NCBI GenBank assembly: GCA_963995505.1
Contig: OZ023192.1
Coordinates: 11,143,001-11,207,000 of the forward strand
Length of the DNA: 64,000 nucleotides
Direction of reading: 5' to 3'
DNA from: Hypericum androsaemum
Taxonomy: Eukaryota > Streptophyta > Magnoliopsida > Malpighiales > Hypericaceae
Shown: positions 54,660-64,000 of the stretch, piece by piece
Numbering within the stretch: position 1 is the first letter of the stretch
Layout of the letters: every line of letters begins with the position of its first letter
Made by a program: the position numbers and the translations under genes
Notes under the pieces: generated by a model
Seen by the model: only the letters and a program-made list of their open reading frames with translations
Database searches by the model: none
What the model was told of the DNA's origin: nothing

Positions 54660-56220
54660 CAGAGCAAGGTATTGGAAGGTTACATTTTAGGATTCAATTA
54701 ATTTGAGAACAAAACAATGGTCATCGTCTATTGCGGTACAAGTTACGATGTTTGAGATAATTTATTGATATCAAAGTTGGAACGTGAACCCGGACAAATT
54801 AACTCTCTTTAGAGTAATCGGGACAATTTTTTCTTCCTTTTTGTTTGACGACGAATTTGTTTTAAAGTCTCATGAATAGACTTGTTTTAGGGACCCTTTT
54901 TAAGCAGCACATTTGTTGTTAATTCCTTGGCTATTTAGATCAGGGGATGATCACAATTTGTATTTTTTTACTGTAGAAATTATCCATTTTTCAAAGATAC
55001 GCTCAAATTGCTTTATTTATATTTGAATAAAACTCGAGATTTCAAAAATTAATCTTTGCAGACGGATTTAGAGCATCCCTGTTGCTTAATTATACCCGAG
55101 TTTCTTCCTTTCTTTTTTTGAATAAGTATTTTTTATATATTTCCAATAAAATTATAGTAAGAAAAGATATCAGGATATATAAGGCACCTAACTCAAAAAT
55201 TTCTCTGGTAGAAACATTTCATCTAAACCCAATATCAAATAATTGTTATCTAATTTTATAACCCATTTCCTTCTTGATTTGTTCCCGCTTCACGAATTGC
55301 CTGGATGATAGTTTCCATCTCTCCGTTCCATTAAATCTATAACATTTTGTCACTTCATATAAAGAGAATCTTTCGAGAGAAATAAATTTCCTGATAAATT
55401 TATTTTACTTCGAGGTCGGAACAAATCAAGGAGGATAAAGTTTCGATTTAGATAAAATTTTCCCTTTCAAATTTTGCCCTTTCTATTTTTTTATCCACCA
55501 ATTCAGATAAAATTTGTCCGAGTCAAATGTGCAACATGTTATTGAGATGTGATTTGAGAAATTCATTAAATTATTAAGGTTAGATCGTGTAACTATGGTG
55601 TACTTTGTAAGGATTGGTGTAGTGAGTGGTCAGAAGAGGAATCGAATATGGTTCGTCTGTTTGCGGCGATAATATACAACATTTGGTTACACCGTAATTA
55701 ACTTGTCTTTAATGATCCGCAAGAGAATTACAAAAGTTTCTCCTAACCATTGCTAACTTGTCTTTAGTCAAATTTCAACACGACGATTTCTGAAATAATC
55801 AATCAGTTGACTGGAAACTAGAACACCATACAAAATCTCGTAACGAGCTAAGAAGCCAGTCTTGAACTAGGTAATTAGTTAATTAATCTGCTCCATGGAA
55901 TTACATGTAGACAACTTAGGGACTCCAACTTGAACTAAGAACGAATCATAGAATAACTTGACCTGTAATTTTATTAATCATACAACAATAAAGTATCACA
56001 CCTTCAGTACCAATATTATTTAAGACAAATCCAATTGCAATGCTCTGACTTTCTTAGTGAGATCACAACTTTACGTACATGTTTTTTTTATCACAACTTT
56101 ACGTACATGAATACGTCTCATGCATGTAACTTTAGTCTCATATTCTCACTATATAATTTATTATTAATTTTTTCGTCCATGTACTCCTTTCGTTTTTCAT
56201 CCCCGGAGTTCAAATCCCAA
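54660..56220. other. kiwellin copy 2 upstream region, no other gene seen
   Basis: Same as 39981-41513 apart from a short tandem insertion at about 56080-56108, where ATCACAACTTTACGTACATG occurs twice. No gene recognised. Confidence 0.5.
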
Positions 56221-56415
56221 CTATTCATAACCAGGAGGTGTTGGGAAGCAAGGTACTGACTCAGCCGAGACAGGAAGAGCGGACACAATCGAAGAGTTTG
56301 AGGAGGAGGCTCCCGAATTGATAAAGATCTTCTCATGGAACTTGGAGAAAACTTCGGTCTCGACGAGGCCCTCGTGGTCGAGTTGCTCGATCGGGGTGCT
56401 CCACCAAGACTCCAC

Positions 56416-57133
56416 CTAATCATTGTCATTATGCTCTTTCAACTTCTTGCATTTCTCCTTTTTTTGATTCACCTTCTTTGTTATCTTGTCGAGCTGTCCG
56501 TTGAGAGAGTTGATGTCAGATGTCTGTATGGCCTCTAGGACATGGTCCGCTGTGTCCATTGCTTCTTCTTGCCCAAGAAAGCGTTTCATGACAGTGTCAG
56601 TAGAGGGGTTACCGCAGGAGTACGTCTTGCCTGCAAGAAATATTTGGAATTAAACTATTTCATCTTTCTAGTAACTATTTTTTGGAGTACGTGTGCGCTT
56701 CACTTGTAATTTTGTTATTTACATTTTGAGTAAATTGCCAATCGTCATTTGGCTTAATTGCACTGGAGAAGTTCAAACATGTCAATGTGTAATTATTGGT
56801 ATAAAAAATTACCTTTAAAAAAAATTATTTTGAGTAAATTGGTATTTGTTGAAGTGATAAAGGAAATTATAACAACCTTAAGACAGATTTTTAAACAAGA
56901 ATTAATAAGATTTTTATGTTTATACATTAATCGAAAAAGGAGTAGAGGAAACTACCTCCCCCTGTCGGGGAGAATATCACGAGGGCCACTTTGGAGCCAG
57001 TTAGGGTGGCTATCTCATTTGCTTTCATGAAGATCCCAGCCTTGCGCTTCGAGAATGTTGCCATCCTCTTCTCCTCTTTCTCGATATATTTTATCTCTAT
57101 CTTCTGCTTACCTTTCGTCTTCTTGTTGTTAAT
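56416..57133 (-). pseudogene. type I (M-alpha) MADS-box gene copy C, AGL62-like
   Basis: Exon 1 (56956-57133) encodes a nearly whole MADS DNA-binding/dimerisation domain: KGKQKIEIKYIEKEEKR, TFSKRKAGIFMKANEIATL, then SKVALVIFSPTGG. The intron (56631-56955) has a GTAGTT donor and CTTGCAG acceptor. Exon 2 (56416-56630) gives GKTYSCGNPSTDTVMKRFL and a coiled-coil-like Lys/Glu helix, ending at TAG 56416-56418. Past this stop the frame stays open to 56221 with ESWWSTPIEQL, the usual C-terminal part. At the expected start the codon is ATT and no upstream in-frame ATG precedes a stop; the first internal ATG would lose the first 18 or so domain residues. M-alpha MADS factors act in female gametophyte and endosperm development. 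Probably a recent pseudogene, or a short protein with an unusual start. Confidence 0.75.
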
Positions 57134-57552
57134 AGTGAGAGGCGGATAAGTTATGATAACTCAAGTTTTTTTTATAGATAAGTCCTATTATATAGATTCT
57201 GACTCCCATAATGTTCGAGAGAATATCTGATAAGTTAAAAGAAATGATGAAAATCGTGATTGTATACCAAAATTAAATATATTCATCAATTTAACATCAT
57301 AATTTGACATAAAAATTATACACCACAACATTTTCGGGATACATAAAGGAAACATAAATAGAAGTAAACCAATTAAAAGTCCAACAAAAGTAACAAGTTT
57401 TGAGACTAAACATTAATATACATGATACATAATAAGTTCAACAACAACAAAAAGCTAGTTTGACAACACAAATAACTTATACGTACATCAATTACATATC
57501 ACACCAATTGAAAATATACACAAACTTTATAGTAATACATGGATTCAGAAAT
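57134..57552. other. intergenic DNA between MADS copy C and kiwellin copy 3
   Basis: The part 57245-57400 is a diverged copy of the kiwellin 3' flank (compare 39010-39150). No gene seen. Confidence 0.5.
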
Positions 57553-57835
57553 TTATGCATCAGACCAGTAGATATCCATCTCGCCTCTTTTTTCTGAAGG
57601 TACACCAAGAGCCTCCCAGACAGCCTTGGAGGCATCCACCACGTTGTTAGGGCAAGGAGGTTGGTAATCATGGTCAGAATCGCAACCATAGTAGAGTCGC
57701 ACTCATCAACGACCATAGCTTTGACGCTCCTCCCATTCCCATGAATGTTTATGAACTTCAAGCATCGGCTCTCGTGGTTGAACCACCCGGTTGAGAGGGC
57801 CACCACAGGCGTATCATCGGAGTGGTAGTGGTTGT
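57553..57835 (-). pseudogene. kiwellin copy 3, frameshifted and split by a Copia insertion
   Basis: The C-terminal third of a kiwellin: [25 protein letters not shown] and VVDECDSTM are readable, then a single-base loss near 57685 (relative to copies 1 and 2) shifts the frame through the conserved [11 protein letters not shown] region. The family stop would be at 57553-57555. Upstream, the coding sequence is cut at 57835 by Copia element 3; the N-terminal part should lie beyond the window end. More diverged from copies 1 and 2 than they are from each other, so an older paralogue. Confidence 0.85.
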
Positions 57836-58682
57836 TGTTGGGTTTGAATAAAAATTCAATGCAAAGCCCAAAGTGGAAAGGCTCAAAGTGGAGGTCCAAA
57901 AGGGAAATGGAAAGTGCAATTCCACATTGGAAAGTGGCACCAACATTTCCTAGTTTATAAGGAGGAACTCCTTGTTGACTAGGAAATAAGTTGACCACCT
58001 GGAGGGAAAGCCAACTCGGACCGCGACGAGAATGGTGCGTAGCACCATCCGAGCACGCGCTCGCGCACGTGCGTTTGCGTGTGCGCATTAGACGCAGGTC
58101 GCAATGGGCGCTTTGTGGCGCACTTCGCAGGTGCGCATCGTCGCGAGGAGCTGGAGGAGCCTTAAGTATTTTGCCTGGGTCCGGAGACTTCCAGAAGGCC
58201 GAAGGGTTGCGAGATCCCTCGCGGAAGGGCGCCAGCACAGTCTGGGGGCGCCTGGAAGGATCCAGAAGCCACCGAAGGGCCACGAGAGCAGCCAGCCAGC
58301 CTGCTGGCCGAACGGACGCATCCCTTCGGGGTGGCTACTTCCCTGCCTCCTCCAGCCTATAAATAGGCCTGCCCCCTTGCCATTTTCCTCATCCCAGCAG
58401 CAAGTGCATCCATAGCATTATTGTCTTCTCCTCTCCCCCCGTTCTTCACTTCAAGAAAGTCAGTCCGAAAGTTCTAGGTATATAAGGGTTCGCCTGAAAG
58501 TTTCGAGATACGTGTGCAACGTTCTTGGAAATGCCCTAACAGTCGTTGTATCTTAAGGACGATTGCCGTAGCCCGTATCGCACTGAAATATACGAGGCAA
58601 TCTCGTCTTACGGAGAAAGTGTCCAACACTTGCCTCGACTGACGTAGATCCTAATCAAGTACACCAACCCTCTGAAACAATA
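57836..58682 (+). repeat. 5' LTR, Copia family 2 element 3
   Basis: It starts TGTTGGGTTTGAA and ends at about CTGAAACAATA. It has a TATAAATA box near 58358-58366 and the GAATGGTGCGTAGCACCATCC hairpin variant near 58030-58050. Confidence 0.88.
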
Positions 58683-58708
58683 ATCGTAAGACGAGATTGT
58701 GTACTTGA
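58599..58708 (+). promoter_or_regulatory. fold-back U5/primer-site region (element 3)
   Basis: Arm A 58599-58612 is perfectly complementary to A' 58685-58698, and arm B 58655-58664 to B' 58699-58708 (10 of 10). Because element 3 is an independent insertion of a different subfamily, the arrangement is a family trait rather than an accident of one copy. Confidence 0.6.
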
Positions 58709-58710
58709 AG

Positions 58711-61700
58711 ATGGCATCGACAAGCTTAGTACTGGTCCCGGGAACTGTCCACACCTAAAGGCCGGCCAAGTTCAACGGCACCGAGTTCAAGAGGTGGCAA
58801 CAGAAGATGTTGTTCTACTTGACGATGCTCAACCTGGTTTGATTCTTGAAGGAAGAGGCTCCGAAGGTGGCGGAAAATGAGGCAGATCAACAGAAGATCA
58901 ACGCCCTCGATGCGTGGAGTCATAGCGACTTCCTATGCCGGAACTACGTCTTGAATGGACTAGACGACATGCTCTACAATGTCTACGCAGAAGCCAAGAC
59001 CGCTAAAGAGCTATGGAGTTCACTCGAGAAGAAGTACAAAACGGAGGATGCCGGGACGAAGAAAATCATCGTCGGACGATTCCTCGACTTCAAGATGGTG
59101 GACTCCAAGAAGGTCATCGACCAAGTGCAGGAGTTGCAGCTGATCCTTCATGAGATCCAAGCCGAAGGGATGCAACTCAGCGAGTCCTTCCAAGTAGCTG
59201 CGATGATCGAGAAGCTCCCCCCGCTCTAGAAGGACTTCAAGAGCTACCTCAAGCACAAGAGGAAGGACATGGGCCTAGAAGACCTGATAGTGAGACTTAG
59301 GATCGAGGAAGACAACCAAAAGTCCAAAGTCAAGCAAGGCAAGGCCAACTATGAGACCACCGTACACTCGCTGAGGGAAAAAGTGGCAAGAAGAGGAAGA
59401 AGTCTGGGGATAAGTAGGAGAAGCAAGAGCCCAAGAACAAAAAGAACAAGAAGATCAAGGGCGACTGCTACAACTACGGTAAACCCGGCCACATAGCTAA
59501 GGACTGTCGCCAGCCGAAGAGAGACGACCAAGAAAAGGCTAACCTAGCTGAAGACTTGTCCCAAATGGATCTGTCAGCTGTGGTGTTTGAACCCAACCTG
59601 GTGGACAATCTGAGAGAGTGGTTCGTGGACACAGGAGCTACCCGCCACATATGCTCAGACAAGGAGATGTTCTCGAGCTATATCCCGATCACCGGCCGAA
59701 AGCTGTTCATGGAAAACTCCGCAACGTCCAAGATTGTCGATCTGGGTAAGGTGGTCCTGAAGCTGACCTCAGGAAAGGAGCTGACCCTCAAGGATGTGCT
59801 GCATGTCTCGGACATCCGCAAGAACTTAGTTTCCGGCTCACTGTTAAGCAAAGCCGGTATTAAGCTTGTATTTGAGGCTGATAAGTTTGTACTGACCAAA
59901 ACGGGTCAATTCATAGGAAAGGGTTATCTAGAAAAGGGGCTGTTTAAGATGAATGTAATAACTGTACATCGTACCTTTAACGGTGAAAATAAAGTTAACG
60001 CTTCTTCTTACTTGGCCGAGTGTTCTAGTTTATGGCATGGTAGATTAGGACACGTAAATTTAAACTCGCTAAGAAAGTTAGAGTTCAACCCATCTGATAA
60101 ATGTGAAGTATGTGTGGAGGCTAAAATGACCAAAGCACCTTTCCATTCGGTGGAAAGAAGTACTACGCCTTTAGAGTTAATTCATACGGACACTTGCGAT
60201 ATGAAATACGTACAAACTAAAGGCGGGAAGAAATACTTCATCACGTTTATCGATGATTGCACGAGATACTGTTACGTGTATCTTTTATAGGGCAAAGACG
60301 AAGTTCTTGATGCCTTTAAGAGATATAAGAATGAGGTTGAAAATCAACTCAGTGTGAAAATCAAAATGATCCGAAGTGATCGAGGAGGAGAATATGTAGC
60401 TCCGTTTGACGAACTCTGTCAAGAACATGGCATTATTCATCAGACGAATGCTCCATACTCACCTCAATCAAATGGCGTAGCTGAACGCAAAAATCAAACT
60501 CTTAAGGAGATGATGAACGCTATGCTGATTAGCTCGGGCTTACCCCAGAACATGTGGGGGGAAGCTGTGCTCTCAGCTAACCACATTCTAAACAAATTAC
60601 CACACAAGAAAAGGGATAAAATCCCATATGAACTATGGAAAGGAAGGAAGCCTTCCTACGGTTACCTTAAAGTTTGGGGGTGCCTAGCAAAGGTCGAAGT
60701 ACCTAAGCCTAAGTAGGTGAGAATAGGACCCAAGACCATTGATTGCGTCTTTATCGGATATGCACAAAATAGTAGTGCTTATCGATTTTTGGTGCATAAA
60801 TTTGAAAACCCTGAGGTAAACGCGGGAATGGTCATAGAATCAAGGAACGCAACGTTCTTTGAGAATAGCTTTCCTAATAAGGAAAGAAAGGAAGGAAGTC
60901 CAAAGAAAAGGGCTCACGAGACTACGCAAGGGTCAAATCAGGAAGATGATGAACCTAGACGCAGTAAACAGACGAAGGTAACCAAATCCTTTGGTCCAGA
61001 TTATCTAACCTACGCGTTAGAAGATGAACCCAGGATAATCCAAGAGGCATTGTCCAGTCCAGATGCTCCTCTCTGGAAGGAAGCTATCAATAGTGAGATA
61101 AAATCCATTATGCAGAACCACACGTGGAAAATCATGGATCTCCCACCGGGCTGCAAACCTTTGGGATGCAGGTGGATCCTAAAAAGGAAATACAAAGCTG
61201 ATGGATCAATCGACAAATACAAAGCTTGATTGGTAGCTAAGTGGTTCAAACAGAAGGAGAGATATGATTTCTTTGACACGTATTCACCGTTCATAAGAAT
61301 CACATCAATTAGAGTACTCATAGCTGTTGCAGCACTCTATAACCTCGAGATCCACCAAATGGACGAAAAAATAGCTTTTCTAAATGGAGAACTGGAAGAG
61401 GAGATTTACATGGAGTAACTTGAAGGGTTTGTGGCTCCCGGTCAAGAGTATAAAGTGTGTCGACTAGTCAAGTCACTATACGGGCTAAAACAAGCGCCGA
61501 AACAGTGGCACGAGAAATTTGACAGAACAATGCTGTCGAATAGATTTAAGATCAATGAGTGCGATAAATGTGTTTACATTAAGGGCACACCTGAAGCTTA
61601 CGTAATTGTATGTCTCTATGTAGATGACTTACTAATTATGGGAAGCAATAAAGAGGTTATTGTAAAAACTAAGAACATGTTAAAGAACCAATTTGACATG

Positions 61701-62567
61701 AAAGATATGGGTCTGGTAGACGTCATACTAGGAATAAAAATTTCTAGGAAAGCTGACGAAATTATCTTGACGCAATCCCACTACGTGGAAAGCGTGCTTA
61801 AGAAATTTGAAGCATTTGACAAACCTCCGGTTAAGACTCCAGTAGATTTGAATCTACAATTAGCCAAGAATCGAGGGGACCCAGTATCTCAACTGAGGTA
61901 TGCGCAAATTATCGGGAGCTTGATGTATTTAACAAACTGCACACGTCCCGATATTGTGTACTCAGTTAGCAAGCTTAGTAGATTCACAAGTAATACAGGG
62001 AAGGATCACTGGCTAGCTCTGGAAAGGGTTTTACGGTATTTAAAACATACCATAAACTATGGCATACATTATGCTAAATATCTAGCTGTATTAGAAGGAT
62101 ACAGTGACGCAAACTGGATATCAGACACTAAGGACTCCAAATCTACGAGTGGATACGTATTCACCATAGGAGCAGGAGCTGTGTCTTGAAAGTCCTCTAA
62201 ACAAACATGCATAGCTCGATCCACCATAGAGTCAGAGTTTATAGCACTAGACAAAGCTGGGGAAGAAGCTGAATGGCTTAGAAACTTCCTAGAGGATATT
62301 CCGTGCTAGAGCAAACCAGTGCCTCCCGTATTGATACATTGTGATAGCATGTCTGCAATCGGGAGAGCACAAAGTACATTGTACAACAGAAAGTCTCGAC
62401 ATATCCATCGGAGACACAATACCGTTAGACAGTTGATCTCTAGTGGGGTGATCACCATTAATTACGTAAAGTCCAAGGACAACTTAGCTATTCCTTTTAC
62501 GAAAGGAATCAATAGAGATCAAATGTACAATGCAGTAAGGGAAATGGGATTAAAATCCACACACTAA
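58711..62567 (+). pseudogene. Copia family 2 element 3 gag-pol, broken
   Basis: Gag from ATG 58711 has stops at about 58756, 58840, 59227 and 59415. The zinc knuckle is damaged (second Cys replaced by Tyr, about 59466-59480). Protease DTG is intact near 59628-59636. Integrase DDCTRY is near 60250-60267 with stops at about 60288 and 60714. RT breaks at 61227 and 61416, yet the catalytic YVDD (61617-61628) is intact, unlike elements 1 and 2. RNase H has stops at 62187 and 62308. A 24-bp stretch present in elements 1 and 2 in the pre-integrase region is missing (about 60080). Confidence 0.9.
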
Positions 62568-63110
62568 AGAAAGTCCATAGCGGTAACTTAACCATGATGA
62601 GTGGAGATCCCACAAACTTGGTTCAATGAGACAACTAAGTTTTGGAGGGTTCAGTTAATCACCTGGAACCTATCTCATTCTCAGAAGCTGCCCAGGTATT
62701 AACCTGCAGAGGTGTGATAAGGTTAAGCATTACGCTTTTAATGATTCCTATATCTTGATAAAGGTGGAGTATGGCAGGATACTCCTGATATGAGATCACC
62801 TATGTAAGTGTGAAGTGATGCCGCTTCAAATGGGAAAAACACTTATGAATCCAAGATACGGTCCATGGCCGAAACGGACACAACGTGAGAACCCAAATAT
62901 ACTAGGGTTATTATTGTATAAATGTTATTGTCTTGGTTTACGCCAAAAGCTGACGGTTCAAGACATCACGTTCACCGAGCAGCGAGTAAATCCGATAACA
63001 TATTACTAGAGAAGGTTCAAAGCCACAAGCTACCTGTCTCGATGCAATAATAACACGTCAGAACTTTCGATTAGAGTCTGCATGCATTAATCATCATTCA
63101 TGTGGGAGAT
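62568..63110 (+). other. conserved noncoding 3' region of Copia family 2 (element 3)
   Basis: Aligns with 34605-35147 and 49682-50224 throughout. A polypurine stretch GTGGGAGATT ends it at the 3' LTR. Confidence 0.55.
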
Positions 63111-64000
63111 TGTTGGGTTTGAATGAAAATTCAATGCAAAGCCCAAAGTGGAAAGGCCCAAAGTGGAGGCCCAAAAGGAAATGGAAAGTGCAATCCCACA
63201 TTGGAAAGTGGCACCAACATTTCCTAGTTTATAAGGAGGAACTCCTTGTTGACTAGGAAATAAGTTGACCACCTGGAGGGAAAGCCAACTCGGATCGCGA
63301 CGCTCCATCCGAGCACGAGCACGAGCACGAGCATGAGCACGCGCACGCACACACGCTCGCCGTGCGAAGTGCCAAGTGCGTGTGCGCATGGCGCATTGGA
63401 CGCAGGTCGCAATGGGCGCTTTGTGGCGCACTTGGCACTTCGCACGTGCGCATCGTCACAAGGAGCTGGAGGAGCCTTAAGTATTTTGCCCAGGTCCGGA
63501 GAGAGTTGCGCAGCTACCGAAGCGACGAGTAGTTGCGAACACCTTCCAGGATGGCCACCGAAGAGGCACGAAGGGCTGGAATGTCCAGGAGACTTCCAGA
63601 AGGCCGAAGGGTTGCGAGATCCCTCGCAGAAGGGCGCCATCACAGTCTGGGGGTGCCTCGAAGGATCCAAAAGCCACCGAAGGACCACGAGAGCAGCCAG
63701 CCAGCCTGGTGGCCGAACGGACGCGTCCCTTCGGGGTGGCTGCTTCCCTGCCTCCTCCAGCCTATAAATAGGCCTGCCCCCTTGCTATTTTCCTCATCCC
63801 AGCAGCAACTGCATCGCATTATTGTCTTCTCCTCTCCCCCCGTTCTTCACTTCAAGAAAGTCCGTCCGAAAGTTCTGGGTATATAAGGGTTTGCCTGAAA
63901 ATTTCGAGATACGTGTGCAACGTTCTTGGAAACGCCCTAACAGTCGTTGTATCTTGGGGACGATTGCCGTAACCCGTACCGCACTGAAATATACAGGGCA
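63111..64000 (+). repeat. 3' LTR of element 3, cut by the window end
   Basis: It starts TGTTGGGTTTGAA and matches the 5' LTR at 57836, with extra GAGCAC-repeat DNA (63308-63360) and about 75 extra bp near 63500-63590. The fold-back arm and the last bases lie beyond the window. Confidence 0.9.

Larger units (their letters stand above)
44521..56710. repeat. segmental duplication, unit 2 (12.2 kb)
   Basis: Collinear with 29505-42003. Differences include a 389-bp deletion that removes the end of the Copia 3' LTR and its target duplication, loss of the Gypsy polypurine tract, and a small tandem insertion near 56075-56105. Its right end continues without break into MADS exon 1 (56956-57133), so this unit retains the original right flank. 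Confidence 0.95.
57836..64000 (+). mobile_element. Copia family 2 element 3, running off the window end
   Basis: 5' LTR at 57836-58682, gag-pol at 58711-62567, conserved 3' noncoding region, and 3' LTR from 63111 beyond the last base. It is inserted inside kiwellin copy 3; the expected target duplication GTTGT (57831-57835) can only be confirmed outside the window. The LTRs start TGTTGGGTTTGAA and differ in their first 200 bp from elements 1 and 2, so this is a distinct subfamily and an independent insertion. Confidence 0.92.

Overview
The window is nuclear DNA of a flowering plant, probably a eudicot. Evidence: a multi-intron ER retention receptor gene, an intronless G-type lectin receptor kinase, kiwellin genes, type I MADS-box genes, and many LTR retrotransposons of the kind that fill plant intergenic DNA. 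The species cannot be named from the sequence alone.

Layout. 1-4.7 kb: degenerate Copia relic on the minus strand, then AT-rich DNA. 4.7-6.5 kb: internally deleted hAT transposon with an exact 8-bp target-site duplication, ending 141 bp before a gene start. 6.6-8.9 kb: intact six-exon KDEL/HDEL receptor (ERD2) gene. 9.1-10.1 kb: headless, frame-broken copy of a BCD1-like snoRNP assembly gene. 10.4-12.9 kb: intact G-type lectin receptor kinase, minus strand. 13.6-17.8 kb: LTR-internal-LTR-internal array of an LTR family with no recognisable polymerase. 17.8-27.2 kb: two copies of one Copia family (a 3' fragment and a 5.3-kb element with both LTRs), each followed by the same plant-mobile-domain-like gene fragment; a small conserved plant gene lies just left of the full element. 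27-29.2 kb: a local tandem duplication and a type I MADS copy that has lost its DNA-binding core.

29.5-56.7 kb is dominated by a segmental duplication of about 12.5 kb (29505-42003 and 44521-56710) with a 2.5-kb spacer holding another Copia remnant. Each unit carries a broken Copia element of a second family, a Gypsy 3' remnant, an intact kiwellin gene (the two predicted proteins are identical) and a type I MADS copy. 57.1-64 kb: first MADS exon of the right-hand copy, then a third kiwellin copy that is frameshifted and split by a third Copia element running off the window end.

Genes that look intact: ERD2, the lectin receptor kinase, the small gene at 21.0-21.3 kb and the two kiwellins. The receptor kinase and the secreted kiwellins fit surface and apoplastic defence; ERD2 serves ER protein retrieval. 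No operon-like arrangement is visible. The most unusual signal is in the second Copia family: no initiator-Met primer site follows the 5' LTR. Instead two short segments there (14 nt and 10 nt) are complementary to two segments inside the LTR, in all three copies, suggesting a fold-back (possibly self-priming) leader.
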